From Rotaria macrura (lineage: Eukaryota; Rotifera; Eurotatoria; Philodinida; Philodinidae), in contig OENT01000369.1 in the NCBI GenBank assembly GCA_900239685.1, positions 55,619 through 119,618 of the forward strand: DNA of 64,000 bases, written 5' to 3'. A program made the translations under genes and the position numbers. Position 1 is the stretch's first letter; every line of letters starts with the position of its first letter. This document shows, one piece after another, positions 12,899 through 25,800 of this stretch. The notes beneath the pieces were generated by a model. That model did not search any database, was not told the origin of the DNA, and saw only the letters and a program-made list of their open reading frames with translations.

Positions 12899-13270
12899 AT
12901 ACCCAAGCAGACAAACATTTGGAAAAACGCGTTTCAACGCTCAATCTGGAACGCCGATTGGGAGTCACTAACACTCGTTGACAAAACGCAAGAACCGCGT
13001 TTTTTCTGTAGAATTTTCACTTTCGGAGCATGAAAACGGATAAAAACTCGAGCCCAGAGAGTTAAAACGCATAATTATTCGACAACTTAAACGCCCATGC
13101 GTTTAAACTATCAGTGTTAGAGATTTTATCCGCTTTCATGCTCGGAACGTGAAAACTTTGTACGAAAAACGCGTTTCTTGCGTTTTACTAATGAGCGTTA
13201 GTGACTCCCAATCGGCGTTCCCAATTGAGCGTTTAAACGCGTTTTTTCAAATGTTTGTCTGCTTGAGTAT
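12899..13270. mobile_element. Hairpin MITE with long inverted arms (372 bp)
   Basis: The left end ATACCCAAGCAGACAAACAT is matched, inverted, by the right end (reads ATACTCAAGCAGACAAACAT on the other strand). Pairing continues inward through AAAACGCG, the CCGATTGGGAGTCACTAAC block and the TTTCATGCTC/GAGCATGAAAA block, so nearly the whole element can fold into one hairpin. It has no coding capacity. A related sequence (AATCGACGTTCCCGATTG and AAAACGCTCA) appears at the right edge of the window. No unambiguous target-site duplication is visible. It is a non-autonomous DNA element of unknown superfamily. Confidence 0.7.
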
Positions 13271-13462
13271 TGACCGTCGCGCTTCTTGCTATGTACGAGA
13301 AAACACACGGCCAAAGTACAATCATATACAAACATCATTTACGGTCGCATTCCATGGTCGTTTACAGCAATCGCATATCATTGTATTGGATCGTATACGA
13401 CCATCGTTATTTATCGTATTTGACTGTATATCATCGTATTCGATCATGGACTTTTGGCCTGG
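13271..13462. repeat. CGTA-rich repeat fragment adjoining the hairpin MITE
   Basis: The block is dense in TCGTATACGACCA, TTTACGGTCGC and GTCGTTTACAG, the vocabulary of the elements at 39.6 and 42.8 kb, and ends at a CCTGG near 13458. It may be one end of a CGTAAACG-type element into which, or beside which, the 12.9-kb hairpin inserted. Open frames here are repeat artefacts. Confidence 0.4.
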
Positions 13463-13544
13463 CTAAAGATCCTGAGGTTCGATACAACAAGATTTATTAT
13501 CTTACTAGACGAGCAGCTTGAAATTAATATTTCGACATCAGGAC

Positions 13545-13933
13545 TAGGTGTGGCACTTTAACTTGAAAAACTTTAAGTAAAGTGTTAAAGTTAAATTCAT
13601 TTACTTTAACTTTTTTTTTAAAGTTAAAGTGAATTTTTATTTTTTATACTTATCACTATCCGGACTGATTGATTGATGCTCGCTAGGCTCGTTGCAACCT
13701 ATGAGACGTAACAATATGAAAAAATAAACTAGTTTCACTCGACTTTAAACCACTTTAAACTTTAAGATCAATGTATAAAGTTATTTAAAGTCGTTTTAAA
13801 TTTTATTTTTCATTTTTTTTTGTCGTCTTATAGGTTACAGAGAGTCTAGCGAGTATCAAGCAACCAGTCCAGGTAGTTATAAATACGAAAAAGAAAATTC
13901 ACTTAAACCTTTAAAGTTAAAGTGCCACCCCTA
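13545..13933. mobile_element. hAT-type MITE (389 bp) with 8-bp target duplication
   Basis: The terminal inverted repeats read TAGG(T/G)GTGGCACTTTAACTT at both ends. They are flanked by ATCAGGAC on the left (13537-13544) and ATTAGGAC on the right (13934-13941), an 8-bp duplication with one mismatch. An 8-bp duplication and a TAGGGGTGGCA-like end are typical of hAT transposons. The interior is an imperfect inverted repeat of AAAGTTAAAGT units plus a central pair (CTCGCTAGGCTC against GAGTCTAGCGAG). It has no open frame and depends on a transposase encoded elsewhere. Confidence 0.85.
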
Positions 13934-13941
13934 ATTAGGAC

Positions 13942-15991
13942 TACAATATTTTTGAGTTAAAGCACATAAGCTCACATAGTTTTTTATAAAAGCGACACAA
14001 GTATCATTAGACAAACGTTACTAGTGATGGATAAAGTTAAAAAAGTATCTTATCAAATGTTTTTTTTTCACACGAAATTAGTTACTCCTTTTTATTAAAA
14101 TCGATTTTGATTGGATAAATTCGAAATTACGCAGAATAATAAAACTATGATTTCTTTTATTCTTTATTTGAATGTGTTTTTTTAACTATTTTGGGCATAT
14201 TTTTATATTTCTTTTTCGAAAAGACATTTATTATAATTCGACTATTCTCAAATACAGTAAGAATATGTTGGTTAATCGATGAACATGGTTAAATGAACTG
14301 CTCCCTGTTCTCATCTCCAGTAACAAATAACATATTTGATTCAAAATATTATGAAAGATGGGTTATCCTACAAGTTTTCAATAGTTTAAATTTTATTCAC
14401 TAAGTAAGAATGTTACACGAGAAACTACACAAACAAGATTCTATTTCAAAGATAATTATCACTCTAATTGATATCAGGATCTACACTATATTTTACCATT
14501 TTAAATACGTATTGTGCATCTTGGCAAGTCGTAATAGGCTTCAACCATAAAAATAAGTAGAACAACGTATAGAAATTCACGAAACTTTATGACTTCCGCA
14601 CACTATTGCGTCGTTAGTACTAAAATAGATGCGTTGAGTCAAAAGCAAACATTAAAAGTAAAAATCAACATAGAATTTATACTAGCTAATATATTGAATA
14701 TCATTTTTATTAGAATCACTAATGAACACGTAATGTCAGACTGCGTCAGCAGTTTACTCTCAGATTAAAAGACTTATGAGTTTTGATATGCATTGAGAAA
14801 TTTTTCAAAGAACCTATTGTTCTATGCTGATGAAACATTTGTAGTTAAATTATATAGGTCAATCTCACTTACAACTACTTTTCATTGCATATTATGTGAA
14901 GATAAAATGAAACGAAAAAAAAATTATGTTTGTAAAATCAAGACAATACGAAATAAATCAAAAGATTCGTCCATATTTGAATTTAGCCTTATGTAAATAT
15001 GATCAGTTAAGTCTAAAGCTTAAAGAATATTTGAGATATTTCTTACGATACGTGGCGACTTTCATTTATTTTCTTCAATAAAATATTTAAGAATAGTAGT
15101 GAGAAAGAAGAAAAAATAGACACATTTTCTTTCGATTCAATATAATAGTCAATTACTCTTCGAACGATTTTATCGATACTAATCGATTTTTTTCTAGCTT
15201 AACATTTCATAGGTATTTGATAGAAATTTTATATTTTTGTTTTAGCTCGACTGGTTTCGACAGTGTTCATATTATATTTGTTGTATTGTTTATTAAGTGA
15301 AAATTGTTGAAATACTGATATTATATTAGAATCGATATTTAAGATTCGAGCTCGAATGCAAACATTTAAAATCTAATGAATCCTTCATGATGACTTAAGA
15401 TTGAATAGCAAAATTCTGTATATTAACGAAAGAAATCGACAGCAGGATTTTAAACACTCAAGGTTGAATTATATATTCGTAGATTTGATATTCTACAGTA
15501 AATCATCTACTCAAAAAAGTAAACATCATATCCGTAAAAACTTTCATTTCATAGGGTAGCAATTACATAGCCAAATATGTAAAGTATGAATGTAAGATTT
15601 CAATTCTATTCCTTCTGCTTCTTGTCACAATTAGTGGTAAATTAGATATTATAGAGATGCATAGTTAGCCGAACATAGATCAGTAATGTATGATGACAAC
15701 ATTTTAATTCCTTCCTTGTTACACTATCAGAGAATTATAAAATGCTAAAATAAATTCCATAGCACCATAACCTAGTGATTGTTGAAAGCATTTTTAATAC
15801 GTTTCATTTACTAATTGGTACTTGGATTTTGACAAAATCATGCTTTTCTTTCAGATATTTACTTATTGAATACTACGATCATATATTTGTGAAAACGACA
15901 CTTATTGATTTGTGTTCATTATTCACAAATACTAGCACAAAATCATTTGATGTAAATTATCCTGAATATTGAATCATATATTCCTTCTAAC
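13942..15991. other. Intergenic, nothing recognised
   Basis: Two kilobases of AT-rich sequence before the ADP-ribosyltransferase gene. Short frames at 14.8 and 15.8 kb have no family features. The frame at 15775-15972 lies directly upstream of the ART start but ends in a stop and is not needed by it. Confidence 0.4.
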
Positions 15992-17032
15992 ATGTCAACT
16001 GATAACCATCAGGAATCTATGCATCAAGTTAAAATGATAAAACGTAGAATAAAACATCAATTTCCATTATTTCGTAAGTCAAGTTTTTACGATTTGAAAA
16101 CAACACCAAATACTCCAGATGAATCCAATCGACGTTGTATGGAAAATTATTTTTTCCTGAATGAATGGGATGATGAAAAAGTCCGTCGTCGTCAAGAACG
16201 ACACACCTTCTGTCTTGATTCTGGAAAGCCCCAGAATACCACTACTGATGTTCAGGACGATGGATCGCCATTCGTCATGGCATGGTTTTTGTCATTTACC
16301 AATGGTCGATTAAAAATAACATTTGATGGAATATTCGATGCCTTGGTCAATGGGATAGTCAGAGAAGGTGTACTAAATTCTGAAGTAAGCTTAAAGGAAA
16401 TCGTTAACTTTCTCCATGTGGTTAGAATTCAACATGAAAAAAAATCTCAGAAGAAACAAATAAAAAAACTCCAAGAGGCCTGCACTAAATTATATACGAA
16501 AGGAAGTTTTCTATTTCGTATTGTCAATCAAACTTTAAGAGAAAATGATAGCAGTAAATTGAGCACACTTGGGCCGTATGCATTCCTCGTTTATAGCTAC
16601 ATTGGACGCCAAACACCGAGAAGTTATTCAATGCATCATCGAAAACGTAATTCAATGGATTCATCACCATTGATCGTCTATCGCGGTGATACGGCAACAA
16701 AAGAAAAAATAAATGAATATCGTGAAGCGGCTGCTAAAAAAGAAAAATATTTTAAATGGCTATCGTTTGTATCAACATCGGTTGAAGAAGATGTAGCGAA
16801 AACATTCAGTAACAATATTTTGTATGAAATACAATTGGATCCACGTACAACAAACGACCAATTCATATATTTGGGATTTTTATCATATTATGGAGATGAA
16901 AAAGAAGTTCTTCTACGACCTGGTGTTCGTTTTCTCGTGGATCACGTAGAAGAAATAAAAGATGAGCAAAAACCCTATCTTACAAAGGTGTACATAACTA
17001 TTATTCCATCCTTTATATCTATTCTCATATAG
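15992..17032 (+). CDS. NAD+-arginine-type mono-ADP-ribosyltransferase, 346 aa
   Basis: A single-exon gene of the R-S-E (arginine-specific, ARTC-like) ADP-ribosyltransferase clan, which moves ADP-ribose from NAD+ to a protein residue. The three catalytic landmarks are in order and correctly spaced: VYRGD with Arg231, FVSTS at 259-263, and the ExE turn GDEKEVL with Glu303 and Glu305 in front of LLRPG. A C-terminal beta-strand-like VYITI follows. The first 90 residues are basic and low in structure. No signal peptide is evident, so the enzyme is probably intracellular, unlike the GPI-anchored vertebrate ARTs. Residues 148-160 are a lysine/glutamine-rich helix. Proteins of this kind are numerous in bdelloid rotifers. 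The start ATG follows an in-frame stop region, and an AATAAA lies about 27 nt after the stop, consistent with an intact expressed gene. The target protein is unknown. Confidence 0.85.
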   Translation: MSTDNHQESMHQVKMIKRRIKHQFPLFRKSSFYDLKTTPNTPDESNRRCMENYFFLNEWDDEKVRRRQERHTFCLDSGKPQNTTTDVQDDGSPFVMAWFLSFTNGRLKITFDGIFDALVNGIVREGVLNSEVSLKEIVNFLHVVRIQHEKKSQKKQIKKLQEACTKLYTKGSFLFRIVNQTLRENDSSKLSTLGPYAFLVYSYIGRQTPRSYSMHHRKRNSMDSSPLIVYRGDTATKEKINEYREAAAKKEKYFKWLSFVSTSVEEDVAKTFSNNILYEIQLDPRTTNDQFIYLGFLSYYGDEKEVLLRPGVRFLVDHVEEIKDEQKPYLTKVYITIIPSFISILI

Positions 17033-19022
17033 ACATTGCTTGTATTGCTAACTTAATCAATAAAAGAACTTTATCGAATACTATAGTTACGTTTGTGGCT
17101 TTAACTACATTCTTTTTTCTTATCATATTCGATCAGTTTTATTTTGTATAGAACAGAAGTCTATTCCATCTGGATGTAGTTATTTCAATTGTCTTCGACA
17201 TGAATATTGTTTAAACTGTTGATTTCAAACGATTAAAAAAGATTTCAATATAGTATCCTGATTATAATTGATTTTCACAACGGTGTCTATTGACTGTGTC
17301 ATCAGAGAAGTGCATTTGAAAATAAACTGTATTAGTATATATAATGCGCAATCAAAGTATGAATCACAACACATGCTGAGTCAAAATTACATGTGTTATC
17401 ACATTATTGACTTTCCTTTCTATCATGAAGGTTGGAAAAAACCTACTAACAAAAGTAAATGAAGGTTGCTATTCTACGATGGTTTATTAATCTATTTTTC
17501 TGAGTAAATAGAAAGAATGAAAAGAAAGTAGTCACGTCGATTTAACCTATTTTCTATCATAATCATATGATATTCTAAAATTCAAAGGCATATTTGCATG
17601 TGTGTATTATAGAAAATGAAAGTCTCATATTTTTTCTTTTAACTATTCATTATCGCGCATTCTCTGTTCAAAAAGATGGAAGAAATAAAAACAACTACGA
17701 TTTTGGGCAAACATAGTCGCTGATAACTCTGAAATCCATGTAATTAAATGCACACAAACTCATTCGAATATTGTTAAGTTTTCTTGCAGGAATTTTATAC
17801 GTCAAAGCCATAGATTTCTTTCTTTTCGATAATTTTAAATGTAGCTCATTGAAATCCTATGTATGTGATACAATTTGTTGCATATAAAAATACATTTGAG
17901 ATCAACGTAATTTTGTTCTCTTTACCAATTGTTTTTTGACAAAGTTAACAATGCAATGAATTTCTTTACTCGATTCTATCGTCAACTTCACTAACGTAGC
18001 ATCCATAAACTATGTTTTGACATCTTTACTCTACATAGGAATCGTACAGAAAACCATCGTATTTCTTTTTCAATTCAAGGATCTTAATGAATTTGCATCC
18101 GATTCATCTTCAATGCACTGAAACTTGGATTCAATATAATGATTTTGAGTAAAATTCATTGATTAAATTTATGACTTAAAAACACTGCTTCTCTTAGCCC
18201 ATGGTTTTTCTTCCAGACCATGGATAGTGGGCAGATCCATATCCTGTATTTATTTGCATGTAAATTACTCTTAACCCAACCTTTTTTCCACTAATAGTCG
18301 TCGTGAAATAATCATACAAATAATTGGAATCTAAACTATAGAATACCAACCATTAAAATTGCTTTCTAGTGTGATCCATCATACAATCATCGTTATAGCT
18401 GTTTTTATTTAAGCTTGTAAAAGACCGGTAAGTAAAAGAATAAAATATCATTGAAGTGAGAGTAAATATATTCGCTTGTCTCAACTGCTAGAAGTACTAA
18501 TTAGTATTTCGAATCTGGACATGGATCACAGTGATTGCAGTTAAACGACTATAGACAACCAATGCAAACACTCACGCATCTTCTGTTCCTTGGTTTTTTC
18601 ATGGGCTTTCTCTTAAAAAGTCTCTTGGAAAAAAAAAACTTTTTTTTCTCTTCCATCATCTATGCTTGCACATGGTTGAAAACGTCATCAAGAGATGACT
18701 GGTTGTTAAATGAAGCCTTTTATATTTCTGCACACGCCACCTTTTCTCCTATCCAAAAAATTGTGTGTTCTGTTACTTCCATTATGCAACCATACATAGA
18801 TTACGAAGAACAGAACACGAAAGAAACTATGCTTGGCTAATATTTTTACGAACCTTTTGCTTCTTTTCATAAAGACGTGCATGTAAGGAAAAAATGCATT
18901 GTGTTTCTTCGAATACGTATCTTTCTTCAGTTACTACATAGTTGTGTCACTTTCAACGATATTCTTCATGAGAATTCTTTCATTCTAGTATTTTTAAAAT
19001 AAAATAGTATTGATCAATTAAA
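17033..19022. other. Intergenic, one uncertain small frame
   Basis: AT-rich sequence between the ART and GTPase-like genes. AATAAA near 17059 probably serves the ART transcript. A 101-codon frame at 18535-18840 shows one hydrophobic stretch but no family resemblance and atypical composition; I do not call it. Nothing else is recognised. Confidence 0.4.
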
Positions 19023-22000
19023 ATGGCAAAAAAGGCTGTAAAACAGGAGAAATCTGATTTTAAGCAGAATCCAAATTGCCCTGAAGATCGAGAGATAAAC
19101 ATGCTGTTATTGGGACAAACAGGATTTGGTAAAACAACATTTATTAATGCTCTTGCAAATTATCTTGTCAGTGACACTCTTTTACAAGCAGTCGAAAATG
19201 AAATGCAAGTCATCATTCCTTCTTCATTTTATTATACCTCACCAGAATCGTTTAACGAGATACCAATCACTATTGGCAAGCAAGACGAATATGAGAAATT
19301 CAGTCATTTGGGTCAATCAAGTACGCAGCTTTGCCGAAGTTTTATTTTTCCTATTGGTGATCGAAATCTACGAATCATCGATACCCCAGGTGTCGGCGAT
19401 ACTAGAGGGCCAGAACAAGATAATAAAAATTTTGCCGAAATATTATCTTATATTGCTCAATTTAAACATTTGAATGGATTGTGTATATTACTGAAACCAA
19501 ATGAAGAACGTTTAAGTATATCATTTCGATTCTGTATCAATGAACTTCTTCGACATTTGCCTCTTGATTCAAAGGACAATATCATTTTCATCTATACAAA
19601 TGCACGAGCAACGCATTTTACTCCAGGTAGTACAACAAAAATTCTTCAAGTTGTATTGAACCAACATAAGGAGGACTACGGAGTTGAAGTACCATATTCA
19701 AAGAAAAACTCATTTTTATTTGATAACGAAGCGTTTCGTTACCTAGCATTGCGTAAAAATGGTATCACCTTGGATGACGAACAGACACGAAGCTATATTA
19801 GAAGTTGGGAACATTCCGTCGCAGAGTATTGCCGTCTTGTGACACATCTGATTACAAGATCGTCTAAGTCAGTATCTATTATTCTTTCGCTAAATGAAGC
19901 TGAACAACTTGTTAGGACACTGCCACGTCCAATAGCTGAAACATCAAAACTTATTGAACAAAATATTCAACTTGCTAAAGACCATAAAAAGAAAGTGTTG
20001 GAAAATCCTCAACTTGCATCACAAGGAATACCACAGAATATCGCTGAAGTTATCAGACTAATGAAGCCACGAACAGTATGCATGGATGATAAGTGTTGTC
20101 GAACGATTGATGTTAACAATGAAAAACAAATCGAATATATACGTATATGTCATGACCAATGTTATTTGGAAGGCGTCAAACAAGAAACACTATGTAATGA
20201 GAAATTACAAAATTGTGAAGCAATCAGTCCTAGATCAGGTAAAAAGTTCGAACCCTTGTTCTTTTAATATTCATCTGTTCAACGCATCTTACAAATCAAT
20301 AAGAGAAATAAAATAGATTATTCGAAGAAAACCATGGATGGAAGACTAGTGAAAGTAGGAATGTTTACCGTAGCTCATCCTACAAGATAGAATATCACCA
20401 GTCGAGTAAAAATATAGATATTCCAACTAGGATATGACAATGTAAATATTCGCAATCTCGTCTCTGTTAATGAATGTATATGATAAGAAAATAATTTATC
20501 ATCAACATCTTTCAGAACTGGATGGTGTCCTGCGACGCTTTGATAGGAAAACAGTTTTTTATTTTCTGCTATATTATTAGTTGCAAAAAATAACTACGTA
20601 TCATGACCTGACACAGCGGCATAAAGAACGCGAGAGGACAGATTACTGTTTTATCAAGACTTTTCCTTCACGAGGGAATAAAAGCATCTAATCGTATGAG
20701 TTTCCACGTCTAGATGGATTCATTCTGTATACTTTATAAGTAAGCATGCTTGTTTCAAAAATTACAATATTGGTATGGTATACTATACGACGTTATTTAT
20801 ACTTACTCGTCTATAATTTATGTCATGATGAAAACGCTTAAGTTTGCAATATCTTATATTTATTGACTTCCTGTGTGGCACATGAAAATTACCTTATTTG
20901 TGTTATCTACAGAATCCCAGCCGACATAGAAGACTTTTTTTCAAGACCAACAACGAGTCAGACATAGTAGAAGATTCAATGGTTACTTAATCCATTTTTC
21001 CAAAATTCAGATGTTTGTTTAGAATATTTACAATAAAATACACGTGGGTGTTTAGAATGCGCAGTTGGAAACCTTAGAAATATTTTTGACGTTCTAATAT
21101 TCACTGAATCACACATTGATTTTAAACAATGTTTTTGTTTTTCGATAAAGCCGTTTTAATTAGGAATTATGAAAACAGATTGGTCTTAATAGAAGAGACC
21201 CTTAGAAGTTTTCCTGTTCGACACAAAAAAAAGCAGAACTTCAATTATGGCTAGAGCTTTATTTCATTGAGTTCTACAGATATGAATAATTATTTTTAAT
21301 TCATCCAGTTGCTCACCTTACAACTATAAATCCTTGATTTTGTTTGGACATGTATTTTTCTGAATTTCTCTAATTTATTAAAGCCGAATTGTTTTTACTC
21401 TGAACTAATGAAAAATCTTCTAGTTCTAAAAGAAACGTACGCATTATAGGTAATATTGGTTGAAGAAAATTAGATTTTTCGTTATATAATATTTTCCCAT
21501 CGTCATACTATTCTTTTGAACATAGTTCAATCAAATATGCATTTTTCAAGTACCTAAACTATAAAATGTTTTTTTAAGAATAGCGTACTATCTCACGGAA
21601 AAACTCAGTTTTCATCTGTGCACGACATTCAACATTGTTCTCGTACAAGAATAGAAGACAGAAATCTCATGTAAATAATTCAAAAAGAGGAAATGATTAT
21701 CTTACAATGATTCTTGGTTCAACGTTTTTGATCTCCGGAGCTTGAGTTCATTGTCGTAGTTCTTCATCTTGTAATATGTTATCAAATTACACAAATAGAA
21801 TAGAATATCGACGAACGATGTCATCGCTAAATCTATCATAGATACAACAGTATAAGAAAAACTGTTGTAAATGGTTTAAATATCTTTCGATAGGAACAAC
21901 TGCGAAATCTCCAGTAGTCATCATTCAACGAAATGTAAAAGAAGAAGCAAAAAATCACCGTTTTTCCTATCTTACCACCGTATCTAGCGATACCAAATGA

Positions 22001-22874
22001 TAATCGACAACTCGAAATAGATACACAATTGAATTCTAAATTTCTATTCATTAAGAGATGCTTTGTTTTCATGAAATCACTGGCTTTTACGTTATTGATT
22101 AAAATCGTAAGTAACCTAGAGTGACTTGGGTGTTTTGTTAAGACACTTCGTTCATCAAGAAAAAGAAAAGGAAATAAATAAGACGAATTGACTTATAAGA
22201 AAACGAAATTTTATTTCGATTAATTTGAAAATTCTTTTATGATTTATTTATATAACTTCTATTTTGTTTATTTAGGTTTCTGTAGAGTATGTCGATGTCA
22301 CTGGTTACAACATAAGCATATCACTTATGAGCACAAAACAAAACGGGTGCTTATGACTTTGAATGACATTGATCAACGTTTAACCAATTTACGAGGAGAA
22401 GCAACAAAAATTAAAGAAGTTTATAAAAAGTTAGCAATATTTCTTCATGCAAATGCTATTGTGCCAATAAATAATGATATTGTGGAATATCTTCAGTACT
22501 TTATTCGTGAAGAACAAATGAAACAGAGTGACGGAGTCAGTAATGCCGATGTTATTACTGCTTTAAAAAACATGGTGACTGAATATACAGAGAATACAAA
22601 GCTATTTAAAAAAATAGTAAATGATCAAAAGCAATCCGGAGATATGACAGATGTTCTGAGGCCTGATGAAGTTTTTGAACTGGTTACTACTCTCTATAAA
22701 TTACCTATCACTGGAGCACAAATTCAGCAGCAAGTCGAAGGAATTAAATTCAGTGAGAAAAAGCATACTAACGAACGTGAAAAATACATTGAATTGCCAG
22801 CAAGAGCTGCTTCATCAAAAATCATGAAGGAATTAAAAGAGATTGTATCTACACACAACAAAAACAACCAATAA
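19023..22874 (+). CDS. AIG1/GIMAP-like P-loop GTPase with a Cys/His cluster, 604 aa
   Basis: Two exons, 19023-20238 and 22276-22874, join in phase 1 (SPRS-G-FCRVC) across a 2037-nt intron. Residues 31-38 (GQTGFGKT) form the P-loop, DTPGVGDT at 120-127 is the G3 switch, and TNAR at 192-195 sits where the G4 base-recognition motif would be but lacks the usual Lys-x-Asp, so guanine specificity is uncertain. After the G domain comes a cluster with Cys353, 358, 359, 376, 380, 391, 398, 408, 411 and 413 plus His residues, ending in CRVCRCHWLQHKHITYE. This arrangement occurs in a widespread but little-studied family of eukaryotic P-loop proteins and looks like a structural zinc site. The C-terminal 170 residues are helical and charged, probably coiled coil. 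No membrane anchor is seen. AATAAA lies about 15 nt after the stop. The role is unknown; relatives of the G domain act in immunity and at membranes. Confidence 0.8.
20239..22275 (+). other. Large intron of the GTPase-like gene (2037 nt)
   Basis: The donor is GTAAAA directly after TAGATCAG; the acceptor is GTTTATTTAG. The flanking coding sequence is continuous across the Cys/His cluster, so no exon seems to be missing. The interior is AT-rich. A minus-strand frame at 21.8-22.1 kb has no recognisable product. Confidence 0.7.
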
Positions 22875-25800
22875 CTGTTGTAAATCTTCCAATAAACTAA
22901 ATTTATAACAATCATACCCGTATGGAGGTGAATCTTTTAGTCTATTCCCACAGTGGCGTACATAGGAATGGGCCTAGATGTCTCTTGTTTACACCCTTAA
23001 TGACTCATATACACAACACACATAGAGTCAAATTGAGACTAATAATTCAAGACAGGCTGAGTTTTGCATAAGAGTACCGAACAACTCTTGTGTTTTCATA
23101 CCCTATAACAGCAGACACTTCACACTCACAGCAAAAAGAGCAGCATACACAAACATACGCACTCTATATTTTCAAAATTATCTTTTATTTTGAGATAATG
23201 TCTTATAATCATATTCAGTAGTTGTCTTCTTCGTGACATCTAATTATAAATGGATACTCATTGACCAGATTTTATTGTAGAGTAATCGCAATCCTTTTCA
23301 CTCTCTCTCATTGTATTCCGAGTGCAAACTTACACCATTCACTATAGTGTACACATTTCCTTCATTCTTTTTTTCTAATTGTGAAGTATACTTAGCCTAT
23401 GCCTCTAACTTTTCAATCATTCAAACACTTACATCCATGTTAAAAAGCACTGGATCATTGGCAACTTTAGCAACTGGCAGAATATGTTGTATGATTTACT
23501 TTGAATCCTATCCGTCTATGAACGCACATCCTACTGACTTTTTTCATCTGTGAATGTCAATAGATTTTCTAGACTATGTTAAAAAACGACAGGTCATAGT
23601 TCATCCAGAAAAATGGTTATTTCATATTTGTTCGATAATTATAAATTCAAAAGTTGTCGAATTCAAATTAATTTTTCTTTGAATAAAGTATTACTTTTCT
23701 CCCATTATTTTAATACTTTTTATTAGCTGAAAGAATTTCGAAAAAAATGAAACCACATTCATATAATTAGTATCTAGAGAAACCTTTCATGATTATTTTA
23801 TTGTCATCCGTATTAATGTTGTGTAATACGAAAAGTGATGAGTTTTGAAAGCGAAATGCACGGATACGTCTTACCATCATTATCAAGTTGACTTGCACGT
23901 GTGTCGTTCTTTGTCTCTTCGTGAGTTAGAAAGTATATCAATAGATGATGGATATAGTTTAAACGAAAGACCAAAATTATCTGACGATAGGTTTCCATAA
24001 TAAATAAATTTTGTCTATCGGATTAATATACATGAGGTGATCCATGGATGCTTATTCTTTTGTCTGTATAGATTAATTAATGCTTTTTGTCAACTTATAA
24101 GACGAAAACAAATTTGTCTATAGATTCGTCTATCTATATTTCCTTACTTTTTCTTCAATGTAGGAAAAGGACATAGATGCTTCAGTCACCACTGTTATAT
24201 AATATTATTATAAAAGTGCACTTTTCGATTCCTGTTTTTCGCTTTTCACATTTATTCTTTGTTTTAAGCCTCCGATCGTCTTTCATTATTATTTCACGGT
24301 AACTATGAATATATTGTTTTGTTTTATTCAAACGATAATTGTTAACTTGAAGAAAATGGATGAACAAAAATGAAATATCAAGTTACAATACGCATGATCA
24401 AACGATAAGTTTGCGGATTTGCATGAAAAGAATGACGTCGGGTACTTTCTAATGCTAGTAAATAGAGGATGATGCTATTCGATCTCTGCAGTTGGCATTC
24501 TATCAAATAGAAAGCTTCAAAATGATGATAGAAAAAGTCAGGAAATTTGCTATCGGCAGTGAAAAATTGCATTACTGTAGTTTGTTTACATTTAGGATTA
24601 ATCATGGTAGAACAGCGGGATTCTTCAGTATTGATTAGCGATCATTGCTGTCGACTGAGTAAAAATTCTATTTGTCATCTTACAAGAAAAACAAAGTATC
24701 CATTTAATAATAAACAACAGATGTTTTGGCACGTACTTATGTTACTTACCGACACGATTATTTTACGGCTGATTCACTAGAAAAGTTGTTTCAATAAAAC
24801 TTTCATATTTTCCAAGTGGCTTTCAACGAGCTCTATCACATGGCGAAAAACGTTTTCTCGATACACACTACAATAACAGAGATAAATAAGAAATACCGGT
24901 TTATCTTCCATTGGGTAGTCTCGAACACAAGGTTATTTTTGGGTCGATTCGTCGACAAAACTCTTCCAAGCATATAACCTGATAATCTTTATTTAACGGG
25001 AAAAACTACTTTTTCATACTAACCTTTTTGCTGGAGATATAAGACCCGTAATGATGCCCATACTTACTATACAGCATGCTAAAGGATCATTTTAGGATTT
25101 TTCAGATCTATTCTCTTGAGAGACTGTTTCAGTAAAAGTAATTGGTCTTCTAAGTACAACTTTACCAGGGATCATCACTTGTGCAACCATGTAATAGACT
25201 TCATTGAATTGGACCAATCATTAAAACGTAACCTGGTCACCAAGCACCCTACTGCAATACGATTTTCACCATTGAATAAAAATCGTCAAATAGCATTTAC
25301 AACATAGAGTACGTTTGTTGTAACAGATCTACGGTCAAGGCAGCAGTTGGATAGAGATTATCAAGCTTTTCTTGGAAGAATTATCTAGACGAATCGTTCC
25401 ATGAACATGAATTACTTTTTGTACGAGGTTACCCGGTGGAAGACAAACAGGTGTTTTTCATTATTCTTCGTTATTGTAATTTATCTAGAAATCTATTTCA
25501 CCAAATGACAGAGATCGCCAACGAACTACTTAAAAAAAATGAAAATTTTGTTCGAACAGCTTTATCGACGTATGAGCCGTAAAAAATCGTATTTGAACCT
25601 GACGTAACCTAGGTTGTTCATGGACTATATCTATGTAGATTCGTTTGAGAGATGGGTATCAAACTTATGTCAAAGCTGAAAAACTGTTTGTTGAGGCAGT
25701 TCGCTTTCTTTCTCATACAACCTTTGATAGGATGAAGAAATTTCTTGTATCTTGTGTGCCAGGCGATGACTAGCTAAGTAGTCATTGTAGAACTCAAATA

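Noticed and set aside
13149..13521. Two overlapping frames of 83-105 codons
   Set aside because: They run across the arm of the hairpin MITE and the CGTA-rich fragment; chance openness of repeat DNA.
18535..18840. Plus-strand frame of 101 codons before the GTPase-like gene
   Set aside because: No domain, no splice link to the downstream gene and repeat-like codon use; too weak to call.
22952..22980. CAGTGGCGTACATAGG resembling a DNA transposon end
   Set aside because: No inverted partner or target duplication found within several kilobases; could be a solo fragment or chance.
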